Shown here in pieces: positions 16,964-24,162 of a stretch of DNA of 34,223 nucleotides (positions are counted from its first letter, which is position 1; every line of letters begins with the position of its first letter). The stretch is from the NCBI RefSeq assembly GCF_025753855.1, contig NZ_JAOWPT010000023.1:1-34223 (forward strand). Direction: 5' to 3'. Both the position numbers and the translations under genes were made by a program. Origin of the DNA: Mesorhizobium sp. ZC-5 (GTDB lineage: Bacteria > Pseudomonadota > Alphaproteobacteria > Rhizobiales > Rhizobiaceae). The notes below the pieces were generated by a model. It saw only the letters and a program-made list of their open reading frames with translations. It was not told the DNA's origin and did not search any database.

Positions 16964-17558
16964 GACCGGCCATAGGGTGGAAGCGACCCACCGGGCGTCG
17001 CCTATCTCTATGCGCCAGAACGAAAGGCGGAGCGACCAATCGCCCATCTGGCGGGCTTTGCCGGAATCCTGCAGGTAGACGGATATGGTGGTTATCGCGT
17101 ACTCGCCGACAAGAGCGGCGTAACGCTCGCCTTCTGCTGGGCGCACGTGCGCCGGCGCTTTTACGAACTCGCCGCAGCCGGCCCAGCGCCAATCGCCAGC
17201 GAGGCGCTCCGGCACATCGCGGAACTTTACAGAATAGAGGACGACATCCGCGGCCAGACGGCGGAGGCACGCCATGCCGAGCGTCGGGAAAGGAGCCGGC
17301 CGCTCCTGGCCGAGTTCGAGCCGTGGCTGCGCGAGAAGCTCGGCCTGATCAGCCAGAAGACGAAGCTCGCCGAGGCGATCCGCTACACGCTCTCACGCTG
17401 GGAAGGGCTCGCCCGCTTCATCGATGACGGCCGCATCGAGATCGACAGCAACGTGGTCGAGCGCTCGATCCGCCCGATCGGTAAGCGGTGCGCCAAGGCA
17501 CCTTTCCCGAAATCGTCTTTATGGTTAGGTCGCTTGTTGGTCGGCGCACCGGCGCCGA

Positions 17559-18158
17559 TCACTCCGAGTCATAACGGGTGACGTAGTGGAGTTCGCGCAG
17601 GGCGGGGATGACGAGGGCGATGTCTTTGTACGCCTCGTGCTCGATGAAGCGCGCGGTCTCGGGCCCCGGCCTGGGCTTACCGAGAACGGGCCTGCCCTTT
17701 TTGTCGACGCAGTAGATCAGGATCGGCAGCAGCAGGCCGTGATTGGGGTTGTTGAGGTCGAGTAGCGATTTCCATTTTTTGATGTTGAGATTGATGGCCG
17801 CGTAGAACCCCTGGCACCACGGCCGCGGGTCGATGCCGCCGCTGGGCTTGGTAGCGAATCGGGGCGCATAATCCTGCGGTCTGTCGAAGAGCGTCTCGTT
17901 GATCCGGTTGTGGATCCTGGCGACGCTGGCAAACACGGCGTGATCGGTTGCAGAGCCTTTGGCCAGGACGTCGCGCCGCAACCCCATGAGCGGGCACATC
18001 CAGTCTTGCGGGTCCGCGAACCGCGGCCCGGTGACCGCCGCCGTTACGAAGCCATCCAGCGCCGACATCGTCCGCACCAGCGGGCGGGGGTTGGTCTTGA
18101 CGGCCATCCAGGCCTCCAGCGCCGCGTCCGACAGCGCCATGTCATTGATCGCGCTCAT
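17559..18158 (-). CDS. UPF0149 (YecA-like) family passenger protein
   Basis: The start is the ATG at 18158, which overlaps the tnpC stop (ATGA), giving 199 residues. The early segment MSALDGFVTAAVTGP is the hallmark of UPF0149/YecA proteins, and ADPQDWMCPLMG follows as usual; the metal-binding SEC-C tail found in many members is absent. A further in-frame extension to 18467 only shadows tnpC. Such genes occur as fourth genes in some IS66 elements. The function is unknown; tight coupling to tnpC suggests a role tied to the element. Confidence 0.8.
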   Translation of the reverse strand: MSAINDMALSDAALEAWMAVKTNPRPLVRTMSALDGFVTAAVTGPRFADPQDWMCPLMGLRRDVLAKGSATDHAVFASVARIHNRINETLFDRPQDYAPRFATKPSGGIDPRPWCQGFYAAINLNIKKWKSLLDLNNPNHGLLLPILIYCVDKKGRPVLGKPRPGPETARFIEHEAYKDIALVIPALRELHYVTRYDSE

Positions 18159-19717
18159 GCCGCCAACGGGAGCGGCATCGCTTGGCGGCGCACCCAATTC
18201 CATGGCATCAGCTCGTCCCAGCGCGAGGCTGGCCAGTCGTTCTGGATGCGCTCGGTGATATCGGCCATGTAGGCTTCGGCATCGACGCCGCAGAGCTTGC
18301 AGGTTTCTATGATGCTGAGCACGACCGCTGACCGCTCCGCCGCGGCGAAGCTGCCCGAGAAAAGCCAGTTGCGCCTTCCGACCGTAAATCCACGAATGGC
18401 GCGCTCCGCGATCAGGTTGTCGGGCTCGAGCTGGCCATCGTAGAGGAAGCGATTGAACGCGCGCCATCGGTTGGTGCCATAGGCGAAGGCCTTGGCGATA
18501 TCGGCATGGCGCGACAAACCCTTGCCCTGGCGCGTGAGCTGTCGTCGCAGCGCGAGGACCAGTGGTCGGGTCCGCCTTCGTCGTGCGGCCAATCGCTCGG
18601 CGGGCGGCAGCCCCCGTATCTCTTCCTCGATCCGGTAGATCGCCTGGATACCGGCCATCGCCGTCGTGCTGAGCTCGGTCGGCTGGCTGTCGTGAACGTC
18701 GAATATCTTGCGACGCAGATGGGCCAGGCAGGCAGCTTCTCGAATGGCGCCGCCCTTGTAGAGCTGATTGTAGCCGCTGAATCCGTCGGCCTGGAGGGTG
18801 CCGGAAAATCCGGCGAGCTCGCTCATCACGCTCTCGCCGGCGCGGCCCATGGTGGCGCGATACCAGGCGATCGGCGGCTCCTTCGAACCCGAATTGCGGT
18901 CGTCGGCGACATAAACCCAGAGCGCGCCCTTGTGTGTCTTGCCGTTGCCGGGCGCCAGGATCGGAAGCCGCGTGTCGTCGGTGTGAATCTTGCTGCGGGT
19001 AAGGCCGATCTCACGGATGCGGTTGTAGATCGGATCGAGCAAGGCGGCAGCGTAGCCGGCGCTGCGCGCAAGCGTGGATCGCTCGATATCGACGCCCTTG
19101 GCGGCCATCATCTGGGCCTGACGGTAGAAGGGCAAATGATAACCCCACTTGGCCATCATGATATGGGCGAGCGCGGCATAGCTGAGCTTGCCGCGTGCAA
19201 TGGCCTTGGCTGGTGCCGGCGCCTGGATGATTTTATCGCAGGTCCGGCAGCTGTACTTGGGTCGAATGGTCTCCATTACCTGCCAGGCCTGGGCGACCAG
19301 ATCGAGCATCTCCTCGCTATCTTCGCCCATGGCGCGCAGATCGCCGCCGCAGCCCGGGCAGCATGCGCAAGACGGCTCGCGAACGACCCGCTTGCGCGGC
19401 AGGGTGGGGTTGAGCTTACGCACCGGCAACACCCGCACCTTGTCGCTGTCCGCGACGATAGGCAGTTCGAGATCGGGCACGCTGGCGGCGAAATCGGTCT
19501 CGAGATCTTCGAGTTCGAGCTGCATCTGGCCGAGCTTCTCGGAGGAGCGGCCGAAGGCCTTGCGGTTGAAGCGATCGATCCGCAGCGCGGCCTCGGCGCG
19601 CTCTCTTCGCAGCTGCTCATCGCGTTCGGCAATGGCGATGTCACGGGCACAAACCGCCGCCTCCAGAAAGGCGATCCGGGCGATGAAATCAGCGTTTGAG
19701 GGGGCCTGTTCCGACAC
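18155..19717 (-). CDS. tnpC: IS66 transposase TnpC (second type)
   Basis: A complete 520-residue DDE transposase. An N-terminal coiled-coil-like region (residues 1-60) with FNRKAFGRSSEKL is followed by a zinc-binding segment (CACCPGCGGDL and RPKYSCRTCDK). The catalytic core has Asp in IHTDDTRLPIL, Asp in LQADGFSGYN, and Glu in LIAERAIRGFTVGRRNWLF. The C-terminal TCKLCGVDAEAYMADI segment is as in the family. No stops or frameshifts are seen, so this is the best candidate for an active transposase here. It lies 72 bases downstream of tnpB. Confidence 0.92.
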   Translation of the reverse strand: MSEQAPSNADFIARIAFLEAAVCARDIAIAERDEQLRRERAEAALRIDRFNRKAFGRSSEKLGQMQLELEDLETDFAASVPDLELPIVADSDKVRVLPVRKLNPTLPRKRVVREPSCACCPGCGGDLRAMGEDSEEMLDLVAQAWQVMETIRPKYSCRTCDKIIQAPAPAKAIARGKLSYAALAHIMMAKWGYHLPFYRQAQMMAAKGVDIERSTLARSAGYAAALLDPIYNRIREIGLTRSKIHTDDTRLPILAPGNGKTHKGALWVYVADDRNSGSKEPPIAWYRATMGRAGESVMSELAGFSGTLQADGFSGYNQLYKGGAIREAACLAHLRRKIFDVHDSQPTELSTTAMAGIQAIYRIEEEIRGLPPAERLAARRRRTRPLVLALRRQLTRQGKGLSRHADIAKAFAYGTNRWRAFNRFLYDGQLEPDNLIAERAIRGFTVGRRNWLFSGSFAAAERSAVVLSIIETCKLCGVDAEAYMADITERIQNDWPASRWDELMPWNWVRRQAMPLPLAA

Positions 19718-19789
19718 CCAAATTACATACCCGAAAGGCCTCCGTTACGGAAGCAGAATCGACACAAAATCAATAAGAAACGAGCAAAA

Positions 19790-20140
19790 TCAGCCAGCCA
19801 TACGTGGTCGATAAATCTTGTTTGGCCGGCGCCAATCGATCCCGTCCAAAAGTAGCGAAAGCTGTGCCTTGGTGAGCGACACGGTCACCTGATCCTTGGT
19901 GGTCGGCCAAGCGAAACACCCATCGGAAAGGCGTTTTGTAAAAAGGCAGAACCCCTGGTCGTCATGCGCCAAAATCTTGATGATATGACCCTTGCGTCCT
20001 CGGAAGCAGAAGATCGCGCCGGTATGCGGGTCGAGCGCGAGCACCTGCTGCACCATGCGCGCCAGGCTGTTGATCCCGCGGCGCATATCGGTCTCACCGC
20101 AGCAAAGGTAAATCCGGTCGGTCGGCACCACCGTGATCAC
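19790..20140 (-). CDS. tnpB: IS66 accessory protein TnpB (second type)
   Basis: A 116-residue IS66 Orf2 protein: VPTDRIYLCCGETDMRRGIN at the start, DPHTGAIFCFRGRKGHIIK in the middle, LLLDGIDWRR near the end. The GTG start at 20140 overlaps the stop of tnpA by four bases. A longer open frame upstream of 20140 is a shadow of tnpA. Confidence 0.9.
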   Translation of the reverse strand: MITVVPTDRIYLCCGETDMRRGINSLARMVQQVLALDPHTGAIFCFRGRKGHIIKILAHDDQGFCLFTKRLSDGCFAWPTTKDQVTVSLTKAQLSLLLDGIDWRRPNKIYRPRMAG

Positions 20141-20479
20141 CTGGTCAACTCCGCCAGGACGATACGCAGCGCTGTCGGATCGACGGTCCCGTCGATCCGC
20201 AATCGCGCGCCGTTCGGAAAGGCCACGACGATCCTGCCGGCCGGGTCCGGGCAATCGGCGACGGGACGCTCGACCTCGGGCGGATCGTTCACTTCGATCC
20301 GCGCGAAAGTTGCCATCGCCCGATCGGCCTCGAGCTCGCAACCGGCCATCTGCTTGCGCCAGGCATAGAGCTGTGACGGAGCTACGCCGAACGCGCCCGG
20401 GCACCATTGAAAGCTCTTCGGCCGCCGCGGCGCCGCTTAACTCGGCGACCATATCGCCCCTCGCATGTTCCAATGTCAT
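20137..20479 (-). pseudogene. tnpA: IS66 accessory protein TnpA (second type), N-terminus damaged
   Basis: The frame ending at 20137 reads FGVAPSQLYAWRKQMAG, the recognition helix of IS66 TnpA, then VVAFPNGARLRIDGTVDPTALRIVLAEL, its conserved tail. Upstream of about 20395 the frame meets a stop at TTAAGCG, while a likely N-terminal part (MTLEHARGDMVAELSG) is in another frame from the ATG at 20479. A start at 20349 would give 70 residues without the helix. I judge the gene broken near 20395, though an unusual start cannot be excluded. Confidence 0.6.
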
Positions 20480-20781
20480 GGCGCGAAAGCTCCATGTTCA
20501 TCAGCCTATTGCAAGGTGCCTTGGCGCACCGCTTACCCCGATCGCGCTCAACCGAAAGAACGCACTCTTCGCAGGCTCTGACGGCGGCGCCGAGCATTGG
20601 GCCGTCATCGCTTCGCTCATCGAAACTTGCAAGCTCAACAGCGTCGAGCCGCTCAGCTATCTCGCCGATGTTCTCACCAGGATAGTCAACGGCCACCCCA
20701 ACAGCCAGATCGACGATCTCCTGCCCTGGGCCTACGTCAACCAGCCTGAGCTAAAGGCCGTGGCCTGAGAACAGTGGCTAC

Positions 20782-20855
20782 GCTCGACATCGTTCGGCGC
20801 AGCTGCCTGTGATTGTTGTACGGCGACCAAATATATATGCCTGCCGCGCCTGACC
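20782..20855 (+). pseudogene. internal IS66 tnpC fragment
   Basis: Directly after the mutated right end of the first IS66 copy (GAACAGTGGCTAC), about 75 bases match tnpC around RLDIV...QL and RRPKYACRA, with small insertions and a stop. It is in the same orientation as the tnpC end at 21657-21836. Between the two lies the methyltransferase gene, replacing some 330 codons of tnpC. Confidence 0.7.
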
Positions 20856-20931
20856 GCAAAAGCAGCCGAGGGGTAACGTTACTCGTCCAAACGACGGCAT
20901 TCTGGGCTGACCGTCAAAGATCTCCGGATGG

Positions 20932-21564
20932 CTATGCGCGTCCCCGGACGATGATCCCATAGCGCCGGATCGGCGCACCACTGGGGGTAATCTGCTCGGA
21001 TTCGACCGTCTCAACATGAACGTCTGTAAAGCCGGCGGCGCGGCAGAGCGCATCCCAGCTCGCGGCGTCGCGGAGGTGGAAGCCGTGTTCCGGCCGGGCG
21101 AAATCCGGCGCTTCCCTTGGCGCCAGACAGGCCATTGGCATCGAGCCGCCGGGGCGCATCACCTCTGTCCAGAAATGAATTACTCCGATCGAGAAAACGC
21201 TGTCAAAGCTGTCTTCGGCACAAGGCATATTCTCCGCCGAGGCCAGATCAAAGCTTGCTTTGCCGGAAGCGACGAGGGCGGCTTTGAAGGTGGAGGCTTC
21301 CGTGACCATTGTTGGGGAGATGTCGATCCCGCAATAAGTGACGTCCAGCGCTTGGGCGATCACATCGGGCACAGTGCGCCCGTTGCCGAAGCCGATTTCG
21401 AGCACGCGGTTGCCCGCATCCCCGCCCAGAAGCGCGACGTTCTTGGCATTCGCTTGCCTGTTATTCTCGTTCAGCCAGTCGGCAACGGCGAGGCCTACAG
21501 CGCCCTCGGGGTTGCCAAGCTGTCTGGCGCGTTCTGCGAGGGTGAGCGTTTCGAAGACGGCCAT
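20932..21564 (-). CDS. class I SAM-dependent methyltransferase carried in the IS66 mosaic
   Basis: Starting at the ATG at 21564 (GGGGA upstream), the gene encodes 210 residues. Motif I is RVLEIGFGNGRTVPD near residues 50-64, followed by YCGIDISPTMV, ASAENMPCAEDSFDSVFSIGVIHFW (motif IV/V), and a C-terminal AAGFTDVHVETVES typical of UbiE-like methyltransferases. The reading frame is intact although everything around it is broken. A small hairpin (CCTGCC-TGTT-GGCAGG) lies upstream near 21630. The substrate is unknown. Confidence 0.75.
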   Translation of the reverse strand: MAVFETLTLAERARQLGNPEGAVGLAVADWLNENNRQANAKNVALLGGDAGNRVLEIGFGNGRTVPDVIAQALDVTYCGIDISPTMVTEASTFKAALVASGKASFDLASAENMPCAEDSFDSVFSIGVIHFWTEVMRPGGSMPMACLAPREAPDFARPEHGFHLRDAASWDALCRAAGFTDVHVETVESEQITPSGAPIRRYGIIVRGRA

Positions 21565-21656
21565 CGTTGATCCCCAAAGGTCTGCGCACATGATCCGGTG
21601 GCAGCCCCAGAAACACAAGCCTGCCTGTTGGCAGGAGTGTCTGAAAAACCTTGATT

Positions 21657-21836
21657 GCGTCGCCCCCCGCTGATCGAGACCTGCAAGCTCAACAGCGTTG
21701 AGCCGCTCAGCTATCTCGCCGACTTGCTCACCTGGATCGCCAGCAGTCATCCCAACAGCCGGATCGACGAGGTTCTACCCTGGGATCTACATCCGTACTC
21801 CAGAGCTCAAGGCTGTGGCCGAAGAACACCGCTTAC
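21657..21836 (+). pseudogene. IS66 tnpC 3' end and right terminus
   Basis: The plus strand reads LIETCKLNSVEPLSYLADLLTWI and HPNSRIDEVLPW, the end of TnpC, then drifts out of frame, and closes with GAACACCGCTTAC, an IS66 terminus, followed by the duplication TGAACATC. It is the true right edge of the 10-kb mosaic. Confidence 0.8.
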
Positions 21837-21894
21837 TGAACATCGCAACCCTCCGAAAATGATTGAAACAAAGCCCGTATCCAGAAAAACTGCT

Positions 21895-22140
21895 ACACAT
21901 CCTCCGCGAGAGTTAGGGTCTACGTTTTGTGAGACGTGGCCGTAGCGTTCCCTAATCGACTGTGGCAGCGCAAAGTACCGCCGGGAAGCTCGAATGGCTT
22001 GTGCGACGCGTTCGTTCAGGTTGCCCTGCTTGACAAGGTAGAAGCCCCCTTGCTCGTGGCAGGCTATCGTAGGCGCTCGCGCCTTCATCTGCATCGGCTG
22101 CTAGTTTCGCCAGCGAGATTGCGGTAGTGTCTTCATAGCT
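21895..22140 (-). pseudogene. 2-oxoglutarate/Fe(II) oxygenase, N-terminal remnant
   Basis: Reading the minus strand, TTAISLAKLAADADEGASA and, after a frame change, IACHEQGGFYLVKQGNLNERV and AIRASRRYFALPQSIRERYG give the DIOX_N domain that opens isopenicillin-N-synthase-type oxygenases. Homology ends near DPNSRG at about 21895, where an IS6 end and then the IS66 mosaic begin. The catalytic HxD...H domain is missing. It follows the methyltransferase gene at 22133 with almost no gap, so the two were probably one operon that modified a small molecule. Confidence 0.6.
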
Positions 22141-22834
22141 TCTCGTCAGTTGGTGCGGTGGCCTTATGGGGCACCTTGAAAACCCAGTAGTGCGCGTCCT
22201 CCTCGTAATATCTGGCACCGTTTAGACAATGTGCCGGTACAAGGATGCCCCCATCGTGCAGACGTCGCACCTCGCCTTCAAAGGACGTCGCCTCCGCATA
22301 GCTCTTTCGGACGCTTGCGATGACCAATCCGTTGGGGCGCGTGACGCGAGCCAATTCGCGCAGCCCATCCGGTTGGGCATGCCTGTGCACGAAGACGCCA
22401 CAGCAGACCGTGATGTCATAGCTCGCGTTGGAATATTCGGAGAGCGGGCCGTTGAGGTCGACATCGCCCCGCACATGACGGTACACGCGGGTCTCTCGGG
22501 CCTTTTCGGCCATTTCCTCGAATAGGTCAAACCCGTCGATCAACTGAAAGCCAAGGCGTTCCAACTGCACACCGACGAGGCCTGTTCCGCAGCCAGCGTC
22601 AAGGATCGCGATGGCTGCTCGCTCCTTGGCTAAATAGGCCGTCTGCATGGCGGCCGCCAGCTCCGCCACGACAATAGGCCCGTAGTATCCGTGACGGTTC
22701 CTCAGATTGTAGCTACCGGCCTGTTCGCGATAGAACTGGGCCAAGTAACCGACATCGCCGTCGAGTGTATGGGAAGCCTTGATGCGCTTTCGTGCTGCTT
22801 GATCCAGCGCGGCCTGTTGATCAGGGATTTTCAT
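22133..22834 (-). CDS. class I SAM-dependent methyltransferase
   Basis: A complete 233-residue protein with a GGAG ribosome binding site seven bases before the ATG. Motif I is AILDAGCGTGLVGVQL near residues 75-90, then LIDGFDLFEEMAEKA, a YDITVCCGVFVHRH segment and ELARVTRPNGLVIASVR. The N-terminal YREQAGSYNLRNRHGYYGP suggests a small-molecule methyltransferase of the type seen in secondary metabolism. The truncated oxygenase follows on the same strand. The frame is intact, so it may still be made. Confidence 0.78.
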   Translation of the reverse strand: MKIPDQQAALDQAARKRIKASHTLDGDVGYLAQFYREQAGSYNLRNRHGYYGPIVVAELAAAMQTAYLAKERAAIAILDAGCGTGLVGVQLERLGFQLIDGFDLFEEMAEKARETRVYRHVRGDVDLNGPLSEYSNASYDITVCCGVFVHRHAQPDGLRELARVTRPNGLVIASVRKSYAEATSFEGEVRRLHDGGILVPAHCLNGARYYEEDAHYWVFKVPHKATAPTDEKL

Positions 22835-23110
22835 GACAGTTACTCCATGGAGGGACAGTGGGATCCGGCGCAGTCCTGTTCGGCGGCCCTATTGCTGGGG
22901 TTCTGTGTTACGGGAACGACTGCGTGCACGGCGCTTCCATCAACCTTCATAAGAAATGGGACTTCCTTCACCGGGGATTCGTCGCTTTGCGATCAGTCTC
23001 GCACCCATTCCAAATATCTGCTCGATATATGGAGCGATCAAGGACGTATAAATTAATAATTAATGAAATTATATTTCGTATAACCGGGTTAATCTTCGTT
23101 AGACAAGGGG
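22835..23110. other. AT-rich upstream region without recognised gene
   Basis: No convincing gene. The part 23035-23100 is strikingly AT-rich for this window (a run with ATTAATAATTAAT) and holds two CGTATA repeats about 35 bases apart. It lies 200 bases upstream of the methyltransferase start and may hold its promoter or a site for a nucleoid-type regulator. I see no sigma-54 element. Confidence 0.3.
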
Positions 23111-23216
23111 ACAAATTTCACAATTCGCCAGCCTGATGGTGGGATAGTCGTCGTAGGCGCTCAGGCAGGGTGTTCTTGCCGCGAGCATACGCAGGTTCAC
23201 AATGTCGTCGGTCATC
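23110..23216 (-). pseudogene. possible IS256-type transposase N-terminal remnant
   Basis: The minus strand from an ATG at about 23216 reads MTDDIVNLRMLAARTPC, like the first residues of rhizobial IS256-type transposases, and then loses likeness. The assignment rests on some 15 residues. Confidence 0.3.
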
Positions 23217-23304
23217 GGTTCTTCGAATGTGAGCGCTGTCCCGGCGCCACCTTTCGCGCGTGGCCGTGAGCCACGATGCTCGGAGCCTTTGAGGGCTTCA
23301 ACAC

Positions 23305-23751
23305 ATGACGGTTTCAGAGCTTACGCTTAAGTCCAGGGACGAGGAGCCGGTTCGACGGCTTGAGATATTCACGGGTTCTGGACGGCGGCGCGAATGGTTG
23401 CCGGAGGAGAAGGCGCGGATCGTGGCGGAAAGCTATGATGCCGGCGAGACCGTGAGCGCTGTGGCCCGGCGATATGCATTGTCCCCGCAGCAGCTGTTCG
23501 CCTGGCGCCGGTCCGCGCGGGTGCCATTGGCGAATACGCCGTCACCGGAGCCGTTGTTTGTTCCAGCAGTGGTCGCGGCACCGGAGCCCAGTCCGGCGGG
23601 GGAGCGCGCGAGATCGACGCGGAAGCGAAAGGCCGCGCGAGAAGCTGGCGTGATCGAGCTGGAGATTGACGGTGTCGCCATGCGGGTCGGTCGTGGCGCC
23701 GACGCCAGGACGGTGGCGGCGGTGATCCGTGCGCTGAAGGCGTCGTCGTGA
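23305..23751 (+). CDS. tnpA: IS66 accessory protein TnpA (third copy)
   Basis: A 148-residue protein with EWLPEEKARIVAESYDAGE, helix-turn-helix VSAVARRYALSPQQLFAWRR and tail ELEIDGVAMRVGRGAD. It starts at the ATG in ACACATGACGG and is coupled to tnpB by a four-base GTGA overlap. Confidence 0.9.
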   Translation: MTVSELTLKSRDEEPVRRLEIFTGSGRRREWLPEEKARIVAESYDAGETVSAVARRYALSPQQLFAWRRSARVPLANTPSPEPLFVPAVVAAPEPSPAGERARSTRKRKAAREAGVIELEIDGVAMRVGRGADARTVAAVIRALKASS

Positions 23752-24104
23752 TCGGGCCGACGGGGGCGGTCAAGGTGATGGTCGCGACGAAGCCAGTGGA
23801 CTTCCGCAAGGGCGCCGAGGGTTTGGCCGCGCTGGTGCGCGAGACGATGGGCGCCGATCCGTTCTCCGGCGCGGTCTACGTCTTCAGGGCCAAGCGCGCC
23901 GACCGGGTCAAGCTGGTGTACTTCGACGGCACCGGCGTGTGCCTGCTGGCGAAGCGTCTGGAGGACGGGAAGTTCTGCTGGCCTGCCATCACCGATGGCG
24001 TGGTGAGGTCGTCGGCGGCGCAATTGCAGGCGCTCCTGGAAGGGTTGGATTGGCGGCGCGTGCATGACGCCCGCGAGACGCGCGTGCCGGTCGCGGCAAA
24101 TTGA
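23748..24104 (+). CDS. tnpB: IS66 accessory protein TnpB (third copy)
   Basis: A complete 118-residue IS66 Orf2 protein. The first two thirds almost match the copies at 9180 and 12334. The end differs more (LVYFDGTGVCLLAKRLEDGK, CWPAITDGVVRSSAAQLQ), so this element is a slightly more distant lineage. Confidence 0.92.
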   Translation: MIGPTGAVKVMVATKPVDFRKGAEGLAALVRETMGADPFSGAVYVFRAKRADRVKLVYFDGTGVCLLAKRLEDGKFCWPAITDGVVRSSAAQLQALLEGLDWRRVHDARETRVPVAAN

Positions 24105-24162
24105 TTCCACGGGCGGCCAGAGACGCTGGCAAAGCATTGGAATACATGATTGAATCGGCCTT

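Larger units (their letters stand above)
17481..20536 (-). mobile_element. IS66-family element of a second type with passenger gene
   Basis: The ends are near-perfect inverted repeats (GTAAGCGGTGCGCCAAGG... and CCTTGGCGCACCGCTTAC), flanked by the exact 8-base duplication CCCGATCG (17473-17480 and 20537-20544). The 3,056-base element is inserted in the tnpC of the mosaic IS66 and is read on the minus strand: tnpA (damaged), tnpB, tnpC, then a UPF0149-like passenger. Its proteins are clearly different from those of the main IS66 type. It has the only unbroken tnpC in the window. Confidence 0.93.
12766..20768 (+). pseudogene. tnpC: IS66 transposase TnpC split into three pieces
   Basis: Piece 1 (12766-13490) runs from MTADQLPDDPD to LWAYARD. 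Against copy 1 it lacks 19 codons between MNR and ACPCC, and two bases near 13153, which shifts the frame. Piece 2 (about 16958-17480) continues with DDRP, an in-frame TAG where the sister has TGG, then YLYAPERKAE up to NVVERSIRP. Piece 3 (20545-20768) completes it with ALNRKNALFAGSDGG to KAVA. The RIT element separates pieces 1 and 2 and the second IS66 type separates 2 and 3. All DDE residues can be found but not in one frame. Confidence 0.9.
11815..21836 (+). mobile_element. 10-kb IS66-based nested mosaic
   Basis: A left IS66 terminus (GTAAGCGCTGTTCTG) and a right IS66 terminus (GAACACCGCTTAC) enclose 10,022 bases and are flanked by an exact 8-base duplication, TGAACATC (11807-11814 and 21837-21844). 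The whole therefore sits at one IS66 insertion site. Inside are a full IS66 copy with mutated right end (to 20781), a RIT element and a second IS66-type element nested in its tnpC, then a piece of a further tnpC, a methyltransferase gene, and a tnpC 3' end. Either one IS66 landed and later grew by insertion and partial duplication, or a tandem unit moved together. Confidence 0.85.

Noticed and set aside
18506-19699. Long plus-strand ORF of 397 codons
   Set aside because: It lies exactly antisense to the intact tnpC of the second IS66 type and shows no family motif; it is a GC-rich shadow.
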